64,000 nt of DNA from an uncultured Granulosicoccus sp. (GTDB lineage Bacteria; Pseudomonadota; Gammaproteobacteria; Granulosicoccales; Granulosicoccaceae), in the NCBI GenBank assembly GCA_947499955.1, contig CANMQI010000027.1, forward strand, positions 1 to 64,000, in the 5' to 3' direction. Positions within the stretch are counted from its first letter, which is position 1, and every line of letters begins with the position of its first letter. Under the pieces are notes generated by a model that was given only the letters and a program-made list of their open reading frames with translations, was not told the DNA's origin and did not search any database. The position numbers and the translations under genes are program-made. Positions 16,891 to 25,192 of this stretch are shown piece by piece.

Positions 16891-17509
16891 TGTTGGAATG
16901 GTCCCAAAGCAGGCGAGGATCCAGCGAACTGGCCGCCAGCATTGTAAATATCACAGAAACGGCAAAGGCATTGATACCAACGCCCGGCACAATGGTCATG
17001 ATGGCCCCCAACTGGATCAAGGCCGCCAGTACCGCCACGACAAAGACGTCGATCATCGACCAGCGGCCGATGAATTCAGTCACGGTATGCAGACGATGAC
17101 GCGTGTGATTCGAGATATCCCAATCGTACTGCAGACTCAGCGCCAGGCCGGCAATGACCAGGAACTTGACAACCGGAATGCAGATACTGGCAGCAAAGAT
17201 GATCAGTGCAACGACATAGCTACCACTCTGTATCAGCACCACAACACCGCTGAGGATGGTGTCAGAGGTATTACCGGTGAACGACCGAGTCAGCATGATG
17301 GGGTAGATATTGGCCGGGAAGTACGCCATGACGCCCACGATGAGAAAGGCCCAGACGCGTTGCAGGCTCTTTGAGCGACGCGAGCGCACCACCGCACCAC
17401 AATCTCGACAGAGACGATGGTCCGTGATGCTCTGCAGCGACCCACAGGAGGTGCAGGCCTTGAGTCCGCTCTGCCGAGCGCTCAAGGCTTGCAGATCAGG
17501 ATTGCCCAT
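16883..17509 (-). CDS. pqiA: PqiA-like membrane protein, second half
   Basis: About 208 residues. Start chosen at ATG 17509 because AGGA sits eight bases upstream and the protein then begins properly (MGNPDLQALSARQSG). It opens with a zinc-ribbon pair CTSCG and CRDCG near residues 19-38. Four transmembrane helices follow, including AFLIVGVMAYFPANIYPIML and FVVAVLAALIQLGAIMTIVPG. It corresponds to the C-terminal repeat of E. coli PqiA. The first repeat is a separate upstream gene overlapping this one by 28 bases in another frame, so PqiA is encoded as two proteins. This arrangement is known in some other proteobacteria. Confidence 0.85.
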   Translation of the reverse strand: MGNPDLQALSARQSGLKACTSCGSLQSITDHRLCRDCGAVVRSRRSKSLQRVWAFLIVGVMAYFPANIYPIMLTRSFTGNTSDTILSGVVVLIQSGSYVVALIIFAASICIPVVKFLVIAGLALSLQYDWDISNHTRHRLHTVTEFIGRWSMIDVFVVAVLAALIQLGAIMTIVPGVGINAFAVSVIFTMLAASSLDPRLLWDHSNND

Positions 17510-18126
17510 ATCGTGTCCTTGCACAGTACCAGGTTGATATAGCAGGAAATCGCAATCAGCAGTAGCAGCGACCAGAAGGCCAGCCCCATGTGCAGATTGG
17601 CCAGCGTACTGATCTTGACCAGCGACACCACAACGCCGACCATGAAGATCTCCGCCATGGCCCACGGTTCCATTCTTATCGACCAGCGGAAAGCCGTGCG
17701 CATGGTACGACGAATTCGTCTCTTGAAGCGGATTCGCCACAGTACCCAGCCCAGCAACAGCAGACGAGTCAACGGCAACAAGACAATAAAGGCCAGCGTC
17801 AGCAGAGCCAGCCAGCGCATATGGCTGAACCACAGGGCCGACACGGCATCCAGCACCGATATATTACTGGCGATACCGGCGCGCGACAGCGACAGGAATG
17901 GCAGACACAAGCTCACCAGCAACAGGATGATGGACGCCAGCACGGCCGCCAGTGTCCGATCCACCGTATGGGGTTTGCGTGTCTGAATGACGTCCGCACA
18001 GCGACCACAGCGTGCGTGCTCGCCAACTTCCAGTGCACGACGGTAGTGCAGCAGATCGCAGCCTGGACAGGCGATCAGCCTGTCCAGGTCTGCTTCGTTT
18101 TCCGGGTTACCCACGGCAATAGTCAT
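17482..18126 (-). CDS. pqiA: PqiA-like membrane protein, first half
   Basis: About 214 residues from ATG 18126 (MTIAVGNPENEADL). TTG at 18135 is also possible. It has a zinc-ribbon CPGC / CGRC near residues 21-43, then four transmembrane helices (LAAVLASIILLLVSLCLPFL, WLALLTLAFIVLLPLTRLLLL, AMAEIFMVGVVVSLVKI and LAFWSLLLLIAISCYINLVL). This is the N-terminal repeat of PqiA, the inner-membrane partner of the PqiB lipid conduit. It heads the operon pqiA1-pqiA2-pqiB-pqiC-thuA-Gfo/Idh/MocA. The promoter should lie in 18127-18300, where I see no clear motif. Confidence 0.85.
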   Translation of the reverse strand: MTIAVGNPENEADLDRLIACPGCDLLHYRRALEVGEHARCGRCADVIQTRKPHTVDRTLAAVLASIILLLVSLCLPFLSLSRAGIASNISVLDAVSALWFSHMRWLALLTLAFIVLLPLTRLLLLGWVLWRIRFKRRIRRTMRTAFRWSIRMEPWAMAEIFMVGVVVSLVKISTLANLHMGLAFWSLLLLIAISCYINLVLCKDTIWAILICKP

Positions 18127-18496
18127 GAAAGGCAATTCATCTACGGTTACAACGTTCAGGTAGGCTATTGTAGATGAGTCCCCTCGCGGGGCGGTCGTTC
18201 TTGTCGATCATCGATCAGGGGTGGATCGGATCGCGGCGCCAAACGGGCCAGTTCATGTTACATGGAGAAGAGAATCGGCCATGCTGGCAATCGAACGGCA
18301 GGCAGCAGACTCAAGGGATAATGCTCACCTTTCAGGCTTGGCGAGAGCCAGCATGGTCTGCCGAACTGCAGGTCCGAACAAGGCAGCTTCGGCGCGGATG
18401 TCTGCCTTGCAGGGAATCTGGCAGAGGTACGGGTACAATCGAATCCACCGCACCCCTGCCACTACCCGGGACAGCCCGTGAGCTACCGGGTTGTTC
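18127..18496. other. 370-base stretch without a convincing gene
   Basis: It lies between the start of pqiA1 and the end of the DUF533 gene. It must hold the pqi promoter. An inverted repeat ACCCGG (18464-18469) / CCGGGT (18486-18491) lies just after the DUF533 stop and may help end that transcript, but there is no T-tract. Open frames here, such as 18174-18506 on +, are of odd composition and unsupported. No RNA gene is recognised. Confidence 0.5.
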
Positions 18497-19312
18497 CTAC
18501 TTGTAGAGCGTGGGCACACCCAGCTTCTGATGAACCGCATTGGCCTGCTCTTCGCTCATGCCAATGCCTTTGCGAAGATTGTCCAGATAGACAGCTTCTT
18601 CACGAGAATCAAGGTCGATACCGAGTAGCGACATCATGTACACCTGCATTTCCGATCCGCGTGGAACGGTCTTGATGAAACCATCCAGATCCAGTGGCGC
18701 CCGCATTTCGCCGATGACGAACTGACGCTCCTCTTCCGTGACCTCATCACCCAGGTGTGCAACGATTTTCTGCTGTTCGGACTGATCGATAGTGCCGTCC
18801 GATTTGGCTGCATTGACCATGGCCTGAATGAGAATACGCGCCAGATCTTCCTGAGCCGGCTCAGGCTCAGGCACTTTATTGCCTTGCAACGCTGAATTGA
18901 GCAGATCTCCCAGGCTTCCGCCTGCCGGAGAAGGCACGCTCGAGCCGCCCGACATTCCACCGCTCGCGCCGCCCGAGATGCTTTCCAGCAATCCACCCAG
19001 GCCACCCGCCATGCCGCCACCGGCCTTGCCACCGAGCAGCGCGCCCAGATCACCCAGTCCACCGCCCTGATTCAGGTTGCTGCCCTGCTGTGCGCCTTGC
19101 TGGCTGTTCTGCTGACCACCCAGCAGTCCTCCCAGAGCACCACCGAGACCTCCGCCAAGCCCACCAGCACCACCGCCAAGCACACTGCCCAGCATGCCAC
19201 CCAGGCCGCCAGCACCACCGGTAGACGTTCCACCGCGATTGACCATCTTGCCAACGCCCTTGGCCAGGGCAATACCCACTGCAATTCGTCCCAGAGTTCC
19301 TACAAGGCTCAT
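18497..19312 (-). CDS. DUF533/TerB-like protein with Gly-rich N-terminal region
   Basis: 271 residues from ATG 19312 with AGGAG seven bases upstream. The open frame extends to 19591, but that part reads as antisense of the next gene. An N-terminal hydrophobic segment (MSLVGTLGRIAVGIALAKGVGKM) is followed by a long Gly-rich tract at about 25-150, with motifs such as GGLGGGLGGALGGLLGG. A helical C-terminal domain (about 165-270) contains LIQAMVNAAKSDGTIDQSEQ and EEQANAVHQKLGV, typical of DUF533/YebE and TerB-like folds. The Gly-zipper-like helices suggest membrane association. The function of the family is unsettled. It stands alone, divergent from ycaQ. Confidence 0.8.
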   Translation of the reverse strand: MSLVGTLGRIAVGIALAKGVGKMVNRGGTSTGGAGGLGGMLGSVLGGGAGGLGGGLGGALGGLLGGQQNSQQGAQQGSNLNQGGGLGDLGALLGGKAGGGMAGGLGGLLESISGGASGGMSGGSSVPSPAGGSLGDLLNSALQGNKVPEPEPAQEDLARILIQAMVNAAKSDGTIDQSEQQKIVAHLGDEVTEEERQFVIGEMRAPLDLDGFIKTVPRGSEMQVYMMSLLGIDLDSREEAVYLDNLRKGIGMSEEQANAVHQKLGVPTLYK

Positions 19313-19409
19313 GATTCCGCTCCTCTCAAATCTGAATACAATGCCGCACATGCGACGAGATGCCTTAGAGTGTACCTGATCACCCATTACGCCAAACACA
19401 TCTGACACG

Positions 19410-20633
19410 ATGTCTGACAGTTGCCTCGAATTGACCAACCAACAGGCTCGCAATGTCTGGCTGGAACGCCAGGGGCTTGCCACGCCTCCGTGCGGCAAAC
19501 GGCAGATCAGCGTCTTTGCCGACCGTGTCGAATCACTCGGCATGGTGCAACTCGATGCCATCGGCATCCTCGCCCGCGCCCAACACCACATACTGTGGAG
19601 TCGTCAATCCGCTTATCGTCAGAAGCATTACAACCGACTGCTGCAGGAACAACGACGGGTGTTCGAGCATTTCAGTCACGACGCCGTCATTCTGCCCATG
19701 TCGACCTACCCCTACTGGCAACGACAGCACCAGCGACGTGCCGAACACTATGGTCGAATTGCCTGGCAGCAACAGAAGGATGAACGGCGGCTGCAACAGC
19801 AATTGCTGCAACATATCGAGAGCCGGGGACCCGTCTGCTCGCGCGACCTGGCCGCTCACCAGAATGGTCCTGTCGACAAATCGGTACATGCCTGGATGCG
19901 CCCACGGCAGAAACAGGCGCTGGACTACCTGTGGCTGACCGGTGCGCTGGGGGTATCACACCGTCAGGGCTTCACCAAATACTACGATCTGATCGAGCGC
20001 GTGATTCCTGCTCATTATCGGGAACAGCAGCTGGACGATGACAAACAGATAGACTGGCTGTGCGAACAGGCCCTGATGAAGCTAGGCTACGCCAACGCGA
20101 CTGAAATTCAGCGTTTCTGGGACGCCTGCAGCATTCAGGAGGTACAAGCCTGGCTGAAGCGCTCGAGCCAATCACTGATCGCCGTTCGCTATGCAGATAC
20201 TCTGGGGAACAGGCACAAGGCCTTTGCACTTGCAGAGCAGGAAGACGTTCTACGCAACAGTGCAAGTCCGACCAGTCGCCTGCGCATCCTCAACCCCTTC
20301 GACCCGATGCTCCGTGATCGTCAGAGATTGCAACGCCTGTTCGGTTTTGAATACCGCATCGAGATCTATGTCCCTCCAGCGCGCAGGCGTTATGGTTACT
20401 ACGTCTACCCCATGCTGGAAGGCAACAATCTCACAGGGCGCATCGATGTACGAGCCAACCGCGAGACCGATCAACTCGATACTCGTGCCTGGTGGCTGGA
20501 ACCGGGATTCAGGGAAACAGCGGCAAGACGCGCGAAGATCGACAGTGAACTGATACGGCTGGCAGCCTTGGCGGAAGTCTCCACCACAGGGGCACTGCCG
20601 GCAGCATCGCTGCCACCGGCAGAAAATCGGTAA
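19410..20633 (+). CDS. ycaQ: YcaQ-family DNA glycosylase (crosslink repair)
   Basis: A 407-residue member of the HTH_42/YcaQ (AlkX) family of winged-helix glycosylases that unhook alkylated bases and interstrand crosslinks. The catalytic QxD motif is seen as Q47-L48-D49 within MVQLDAIGILARAQHHILWSR in pieces; AlkZ-type relatives have QxQ instead. Other family segments are FEHFSHDAVILPM, PLxxRDL-like VCSRDLAAH, LNPFDPMLRDRQRLQRLFGFEYRIEIY and the C-terminal YYVYPMLEGNNLTGRIDV. Length and all blocks match full-length YcaQ. It is monocistronic, divergent from the DUF533 gene and convergent with iolG. Confidence 0.92.
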   Translation: MSDSCLELTNQQARNVWLERQGLATPPCGKRQISVFADRVESLGMVQLDAIGILARAQHHILWSRQSAYRQKHYNRLLQEQRRVFEHFSHDAVILPMSTYPYWQRQHQRRAEHYGRIAWQQQKDERRLQQQLLQHIESRGPVCSRDLAAHQNGPVDKSVHAWMRPRQKQALDYLWLTGALGVSHRQGFTKYYDLIERVIPAHYREQQLDDDKQIDWLCEQALMKLGYANATEIQRFWDACSIQEVQAWLKRSSQSLIAVRYADTLGNRHKAFALAEQEDVLRNSASPTSRLRILNPFDPMLRDRQRLQRLFGFEYRIEIYVPPARRRYGYYVYPMLEGNNLTGRIDVRANRETDQLDTRAWWLEPGFRETAARRAKIDSELIRLAALAEVSTTGALPAASLPPAENR

Positions 20634-20673
20634 GGCGTGTCAATGACTCTGTGCACCTGTCACTGAGAGGACG

Positions 20674-21675
20674 TCAGATCGTGACTCGCGTACCCGTTTC
20701 AAGAGAACGGTAGGCTGCATTGGCAATCAACAGGGCCCGTTGACCATCCACACCAGTGGCCGATGGTGCGCACTTGCCATGGAGCACATCGACAAAATGC
20801 TGCCACTCCAGGCGGTAGGCATCCCGATAACGTTCAATGAAGAAATGCATGGGCGGCTCACGGCGCACGCCTTCAGCTCGTTCCAGGACCAGTGTCGTCA
20901 TGGGTACATTATCGGTACGCAGCGAACCCAGGGATCCGTGCACTTCTATCCGCTGGTCGTAACCGAAGGAGGCGCGACGCGAGTTCGTGATCACCGCCAT
21001 TCGCCCACTGGGACATTGCAGGGTCACACTCGCGGTGTCGATGTCGCCTTCTGCGGCAATGTCCTCGCTGACCAGTGCTGCTGCCGTGGCTACCACACTG
21101 TCTGGTTCTTCACCCAGTAGAAAACGAGCCATGTCGAAGTCGTGAATGGTCATGTCGCGAAACAGCCCACCCGATACGCGAACATACTCGACAGGAGGCG
21201 GCTCGGGGTCCTTCGAGATGACCGTTACCAGCTCGACATCGCCAACATCTCCGGCCGCGATTCGTTCGTGCATCGCAGCGGCGGCCGGATCGAACCGACG
21301 ATTGAAACCCACCAGGAAGGGCGCCTTGCAATCTTGCGTACGCTCGAGAACCGCGTTGACCCGCTCGATGGAAAGATCGATGGGTTTTTCACAGAATACG
21401 GCCTTGCCTGCCAGCAAACCACGCTCTATCAGGTCGCTGTGAGTCGGCGTGGCAGAGCAGATGACTACCGCATCGATATCGTCATCGGCGAACACCACGT
21501 CCGGCTCCACGACGGTGGCGCCCAGCTGAGCTGCCAGAGCCTCTGCCGCCTCGACTACCGGGTCTACGACATAGTGCACGACGGTATCCGGATGTTGATG
21601 GATATTCATTGCGTGGACCTTGCCGATACGGCCAGCTCCAATCAAAGCAATACGAAACTGCCTGTTCCCTGTCAT
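20674..21675 (-). CDS. iolG: Inositol 2-dehydrogenase (IolG-like), Gfo/Idh/MocA family
   Basis: A 333-residue oxidoreductase with Rossmann start RIALIGAGRIGKVHAMNI, lysine motif VFCEKPIDLS and the IolG-type catalytic segment GLFRDMTIHDFDMARFLLGE (Asp and His of the dyad). IolG oxidises myo-inositol to scyllo-inosose with NAD. Assignment as IolG rather than another family member is supported by iolB located 81 bases upstream on the same strand. No iolC, iolD, iolE or inositol transporter is nearby, so either the rest of the pathway is elsewhere or the pair serves another polyol. Confidence 0.87.
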   Translation of the reverse strand: MTGNRQFRIALIGAGRIGKVHAMNIHQHPDTVVHYVVDPVVEAAEALAAQLGATVVEPDVVFADDDIDAVVICSATPTHSDLIERGLLAGKAVFCEKPIDLSIERVNAVLERTQDCKAPFLVGFNRRFDPAAAAMHERIAAGDVGDVELVTVISKDPEPPPVEYVRVSGGLFRDMTIHDFDMARFLLGEEPDSVVATAAALVSEDIAAEGDIDTASVTLQCPSGRMAVITNSRRASFGYDQRIEVHGSLGSLRTDNVPMTTLVLERAEGVRREPPMHFFIERYRDAYRLEWQHFVDVLHGKCAPSATGVDGQRALLIANAAYRSLETGTRVTI

Positions 21676-21756
21676 GTCAGATGATTCAACCTGTTTCTGC
21701 CTGTGAATGGACCTCAGACCTTGTGATGGTCAAGGGCCTGCTACCTGCCTGACATT

Positions 21757-22554
21757 CTACGCCTGCCTGCTTATCCAGTCGTGATCAGGGTGGTTCTGGA
21801 AACGCCATTTACGCAGTGGGCCAGCCATCACGTTGAGGTAATACAGCTCATAGCCGTGCGGCGCAGCGCAAGGATGGTGTCCTCGGGGTACCAACACGAC
21901 ATCGTGATCATTGACCGCTATCGTCTCATCCAGCGAACCGTCCTCGGTGAACACACGCTGAATACCGAATCCGCACGCCGGGTTCAGCCGGTGATAGTAG
22001 GTCTCCTCCAGATAGGTCATTCGCGGAAAATCATCTTCATCGTGCCGGTGCGGCGGGTAGGAGGACCAGTGACCGGCCGGTGTGAAGACTTCCGTCACGA
22101 GCAGACTGTCGGCAATGTCCCGATCTTCCATGGCGATGGGAAATATATGGCGCAGGTTGGTACCCTGCCCGCGATCCTCTGCCTTGATGTTATCGATTCT
22201 TGCCGCAGGGTGATTGCCGAAACCCGGCGCTGAACAGATTGCGATGGTGCATTGCGTTGTTGCCGTGGCAAACCAGGCATTGTCATTGGGTATGTAGACA
22301 GCATGAGGCGACAATGCCTCGAACACGCTCATGCGTTCCCCCAACTCACCGAACTGGCGATCGCGTGATCGGACCGTAGCCAATCCTTCAATCAGTACCA
22401 GAATGACTTCCCGATCGCCGGTCTGTTCAGTGATGGAGTCACCCGCCTGCAGGCGATAGGCACGGAATCCGACATAGGTCCATTGTGCATCGACAGGGTC
22501 TATATCGTGTATCAGTCCCGATTGGCCTCGGGGAGCGCGCTTCAGGAAGCTCAC
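21757..22554 (-). CDS. iolB: 5-deoxy-glucuronate isomerase (IolB)
   Basis: 265 residues, starting at GTG, forming the two-cupin IolB family. The signature block SSYPPHRHDEDDFPR followed by YLEETYYHRLNPACGFG carries the metal-binding His and Glu residues. VLVPRGHHPCAAPHGYELYYLNVMAG near the C-terminus supplies the last metal ligand region. IolB converts 5-deoxy-D-glucuronate to 2-deoxy-5-keto-D-gluconate in myo-inositol breakdown. AAGGA precedes the start by about ten bases. It is the first gene of an iolB-iolG pair. Confidence 0.92.
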   Translation of the reverse strand: MSFLKRAPRGQSGLIHDIDPVDAQWTYVGFRAYRLQAGDSITEQTGDREVILVLIEGLATVRSRDRQFGELGERMSVFEALSPHAVYIPNDNAWFATATTQCTIAICSAPGFGNHPAARIDNIKAEDRGQGTNLRHIFPIAMEDRDIADSLLVTEVFTPAGHWSSYPPHRHDEDDFPRMTYLEETYYHRLNPACGFGIQRVFTEDGSLDETIAVNDHDVVLVPRGHHPCAAPHGYELYYLNVMAGPLRKWRFQNHPDHDWISRQA

Positions 22555-22639
22555 GACTATGAATCCTTGGCAGGTAGACTGTAACCATACCGCTTTTGCC
22601 GTTCATTTTCACGGCCCACCTGCGCTCACAAGGCGGCTA

Positions 22640-23080
22640 TCAGACGGGCGGTGAACCCGCAATATACCCGGCCATCTCTTTCTGCTCGGCTTCTGCCTCA
22701 CGCAATCTGGCATTGAGCACATCGCGAATGCTGACGACACCAGCCAGTTCATTGTTGACTGCAACAGGTACATGCCGAATGCGTTTTTCGTCCATCAGTT
22801 CCATCACGGACGCCACGGTGTCATCAGGTGAGCAGGTAAATACCTTGCTGGTCATGAGATCGCCGACCACGTAACCGCCGAAATCTTCGGACTCGTTTGC
22901 CAGACCTCGCACAATATCGCGTTCACTGAGAATGCCGTCAATACTACGACCATTGCTGCTGACGACGAGTACCCCAATGCGCTGACTGGCCAGTACATTG
23001 ATGGCACTCTGAAGAGTCGCCTGCGCCGTGGTGGTCTGAACTCCTGAACCCTTCCCCCTGAGAATTTCAGCAATCAGCAT
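22640..23080 (-). CDS. Two-CBS-domain protein
   Basis: About 146 residues from ATG 23080 (MLIAEILRGKGSG), the usual opening of stand-alone CBS-pair proteins. GTG at 23119 is possible, and neither start has an ideal ribosome-binding site. CBS1 spans about 6-60 (SERDIVRGLA ends it) and CBS2 about 72-128 (VMELMDEKRIRHVPV and VVSIRDVLNARLREAEAEQ). CBS pairs bind adenine nucleotides and regulate partner proteins. No partner is evident in the neighbourhood. It lies 85 bases upstream of iolB on the same strand, so co-transcription is possible but a functional tie is not obvious. Confidence 0.87.
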   Translation of the reverse strand: MLIAEILRGKGSGVQTTTAQATLQSAINVLASQRIGVLVVSSNGRSIDGILSERDIVRGLANESEDFGGYVVGDLMTSKVFTCSPDDTVASVMELMDEKRIRHVPVAVNNELAGVVSIRDVLNARLREAEAEQKEMAGYIAGSPPV

Positions 23081-23159
23081 ATTCCTTGACCCGCGGATAG
23101 TGACGATCGGAAACGACACACTGTCACAACTGACATCAGGGTTGCAAGTGTCAAATGCT

Positions 23160-23194
23160 GCGATGGGTACAAAGGATACCCATCGCCATTTTTT
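23160..23194 (+). terminator. Strong intrinsic terminator hairpin
   Basis: A perfect 10-bp stem GCGATGGGTA (23160-23169) / TACCCATCGC (23177-23186) with a 7-base loop is followed by six T residues on the + strand (23189-23194). On the minus strand it sits just after the GH16 stop (23234), preceded by the A-tract. It may therefore end the GH16 transcript and block opposing readthrough. Confidence 0.7.
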
Positions 23195-23233
23195 CAGGCC
23201 TCCATGACAAGCCGAGCCATGGATCAGTCGGTG

Positions 23234-25051
23234 TCAGGGCACACCGAACGTTGCCGTGCTCTGGAAAGCATCACGCTGGTAGACACGGATGTAATCGGCC
23301 TCGAACTCCAGCGGAAAGATAGACTCGTCCGAGACATCCGGCGTAGGAGCCCACCCACTACCAGCCACCAGATAGTTGACGATATTCATGGGTTGACGAG
23401 ATACCTGCGGGCCGAACATACGCTTGACCTCACGCCCATCGATGTACCAGATAACCAGCTGTGGCTCCCACAAGACACCGAAGGTATGCCACTCGTTGTT
23501 GTCAGCATAAGTGCCACCACCCGGCTTCTTGTAGGACATCGTTGGAGCTGATCGAGTAATCCCCGTATTGACATCACCAAAGTGATAGGTCTGGAAGGCG
23601 TCCGGGTCACCGAAAGGGTTCTCCCCAAGATATTCAACGATGTCGATTTCAGGAGCGTGATAGTTCACACCACTACCGGTATACCGGTGATAGAGGTAGA
23701 AGCTGGACAAGGCACCCGGTGTACCACTGACGCGGAAGCGTCCTTCGGTATAACCGTAGATGAACTGAAAGCGATCATGAGACGACAAGGCGCCCGACAG
23801 GAATTCACAGCGATCAACACCCAATCGATCCACTTCATCGCAGACTGGGGGCAATTTTGCGCGTAGTTCATCAGGGACCGGTTCCGCTTTGATGATCAGC
23901 GATTCACCGGTCATCTCAAACGGTTCATAACCGAAATCGGGATCCCGTTGTGAGTTGACGAAATACTGCTGCTCTCCATTGATGATCTTGCTGTCACCCC
24001 AGGTCAGACTGGTCTGCCATTTCTCGGGATCAACCTCATCGCCTTCGAACTCATCACTGAATACCAGATCGAAATTCTCGATCCAGTAGTCGACAGCCGA
24101 CAGATCGTTGTCCTGCGCGAAAGTGTCGTTCTCTCCCTTGTACAGATCACGGTAAAGAGGCACCGGTGCGTTGCTGTTCTCGAGGTAGGTAATCTGCAAT
24201 TCATTGGAAGCTGCAGATTCCTGCCCATCCTCATCAACCGCCGTGACCGTATAGATATAGGTTCTGCCGGGGTCTGGCTGGTTGACAGCACAGTTGTGCA
24301 CGGCATCGGAAAAACGGGTGTAGTTGCAATCGATGAAGGATGTGGTATCCCAGTCCTTTTCAATTTCATCCTGAGTGCCCCTGGCCAGATCTTCCTGCCC
24401 TTCGTACGTCTCGCGCACCTCGTATATCACGCCATCACTACGGTAGATGTTGTACTGGACCACCCCGCCATCGTCATTCGACGGTGCCCAGCTGAATTCA
24501 GCCCAGTTATTGGAAACAAGGTCCAATCGCAGGTTCTTGGGCTGCGTTGGAGGGCCACCGACCACCGCCTCTTCGTTATCGATTTCAAGAAATGAACCGA
24601 AGGGATCGGCAGAATTCTGTGCCGCAATGGGAGAAGCATCGGGATCAGCAAGCTCAGGCACACTCGGCGGTGGCAAGTCTCCCGGCGTGAATCCTCCGGT
24701 GTCAGTGCCTGTATCGGTCCCTGTACCGGTGTTAGTGCCTGCACCTGTATCAGTGCCCGTACCTGTATCAGTGCCTGCACCTGTATCGGCGCCCGTGTCA
24801 GTACCCGTACCTGTATCAGTACCCGTACCTGTATCGGTGCCCGTGTCAGTACCGGCAGTTGTGCTGCCCGTATCGGCACCGGTACCACCACCGGTATCAC
24901 CATCAGGGTCATCGTCAATCGACGTCGTATTGCCCCCGCCATCAGTCGGAGCCGTCAGGGTATTGGAATCGGATGAGCAGGCCGTGAGCGTCATTGCCAG
25001 CATGACGGATGTCAGCAAGGTCCCATGGCGAAAATCGGATTTTTTAATCAT
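23234..25051 (-). CDS. GH16 family endo-beta-glucanase lipoprotein with repeat linker and Fn3-like domain
   Basis: 605 residues. The signal peptide ends in the lipobox LTAC, giving lipidated Cys25. Residues about 35-125 are a low-complexity Thr/Asp/Gly linker (GTDTG repeats). Residues about 165-290 look like a fibronectin-III-type domain (PTQPKNLRLDLVSNNWAEFSW to SNELQITYL in pieces). The GH16 catalytic domain follows, at about 315-600. It carries EIDIVE (E468, D470, E473), the ExDxxE nucleophile/acid-base motif, and NEWHTFGVLWEPQLVIWYIDG. GH16 enzymes cleave beta-1,3/1,4-glucans or galactans such as laminarin and agar. Because it is a lipoprotein it is probably surface-tethered. The exact glycan is uncertain. 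Confidence 0.9.
   Translation of the reverse strand: MIKKSDFRHGTLLTSVMLAMTLTACSSDSNTLTAPTDGGGNTTSIDDDPDGDTGGGTGADTGSTTAGTDTGTDTGTGTDTGTGTDTGADTGAGTDTGTGTDTGAGTNTGTGTDTGTDTGGFTPGDLPPPSVPELADPDASPIAAQNSADPFGSFLEIDNEEAVVGGPPTQPKNLRLDLVSNNWAEFSWAPSNDDGGVVQYNIYRSDGVIYEVRETYEGQEDLARGTQDEIEKDWDTTSFIDCNYTRFSDAVHNCAVNQPDPGRTYIYTVTAVDEDGQESAASNELQITYLENSNAPVPLYRDLYKGENDTFAQDNDLSAVDYWIENFDLVFSDEFEGDEVDPEKWQTSLTWGDSKIINGEQQYFVNSQRDPDFGYEPFEMTGESLIIKAEPVPDELRAKLPPVCDEVDRLGVDRCEFLSGALSSHDRFQFIYGYTEGRFRVSGTPGALSSFYLYHRYTGSGVNYHAPEIDIVEYLGENPFGDPDAFQTYHFGDVNTGITRSAPTMSYKKPGGGTYADNNEWHTFGVLWEPQLVIWYIDGREVKRMFGPQVSRQPMNIVNYLVAGSGWAPTPDVSDESIFPLEFEADYIRVYQRDAFQSTATFGVP
24698..24880 (-). repeat. 12/18-bp tandem repeats encoding GTDTG linker
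   Basis: The + strand shows many near-copies of gtatcagtgcccgtacct in 18- and 12-base registers. They are in frame with the GH16 lipoprotein and code for TGTDTG/AGTDTG units. Such repeats change copy number easily, so linker length may vary between strains. Confidence 0.75.
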
Positions 25052-25192
25052 GTGTCGGCGAGCAGGTCTCTGGGACCAGTGTTTCAGGATGTCGCCCTAT
25101 GTTTACTCGGCACAGCCTGCAGGAGTCAAGGTAGTATGACCGTTAGTACAGATCTTCATGATCCGACTCTAAGCACTTATTATAGTTCGCCG

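Noticed and set aside
17510-17833. N-terminal extension of the second PqiA gene
   Set aside because: It overlaps the first PqiA gene in another frame and lacks membrane character. ATG 17509 with AGGA fits.
18174-18506. 110-codon open frame on the + strand in the 18.1-18.5 kb gap
   Set aside because: Composition is rich in Arg, Gly and Pro with no domain, overlaps the DUF533 gene end on the other strand and has no good start signal.
19313-19591. N-terminal extension of the DUF533 protein
   Set aside because: It is antisense to ycaQ and reads as low-quality sequence, while ATG 19312 has a proper AGGAG.
24698-24880. CRISPR-like array
   Set aside because: The repeats are short, contiguous, without spacers and in frame with a coding sequence, so they are a protein linker.
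24447-25139. Val/Pro-rich protein on the + strand
   Set aside because: It is the antisense reading of the GH16 lipoprotein linker and signal peptide.
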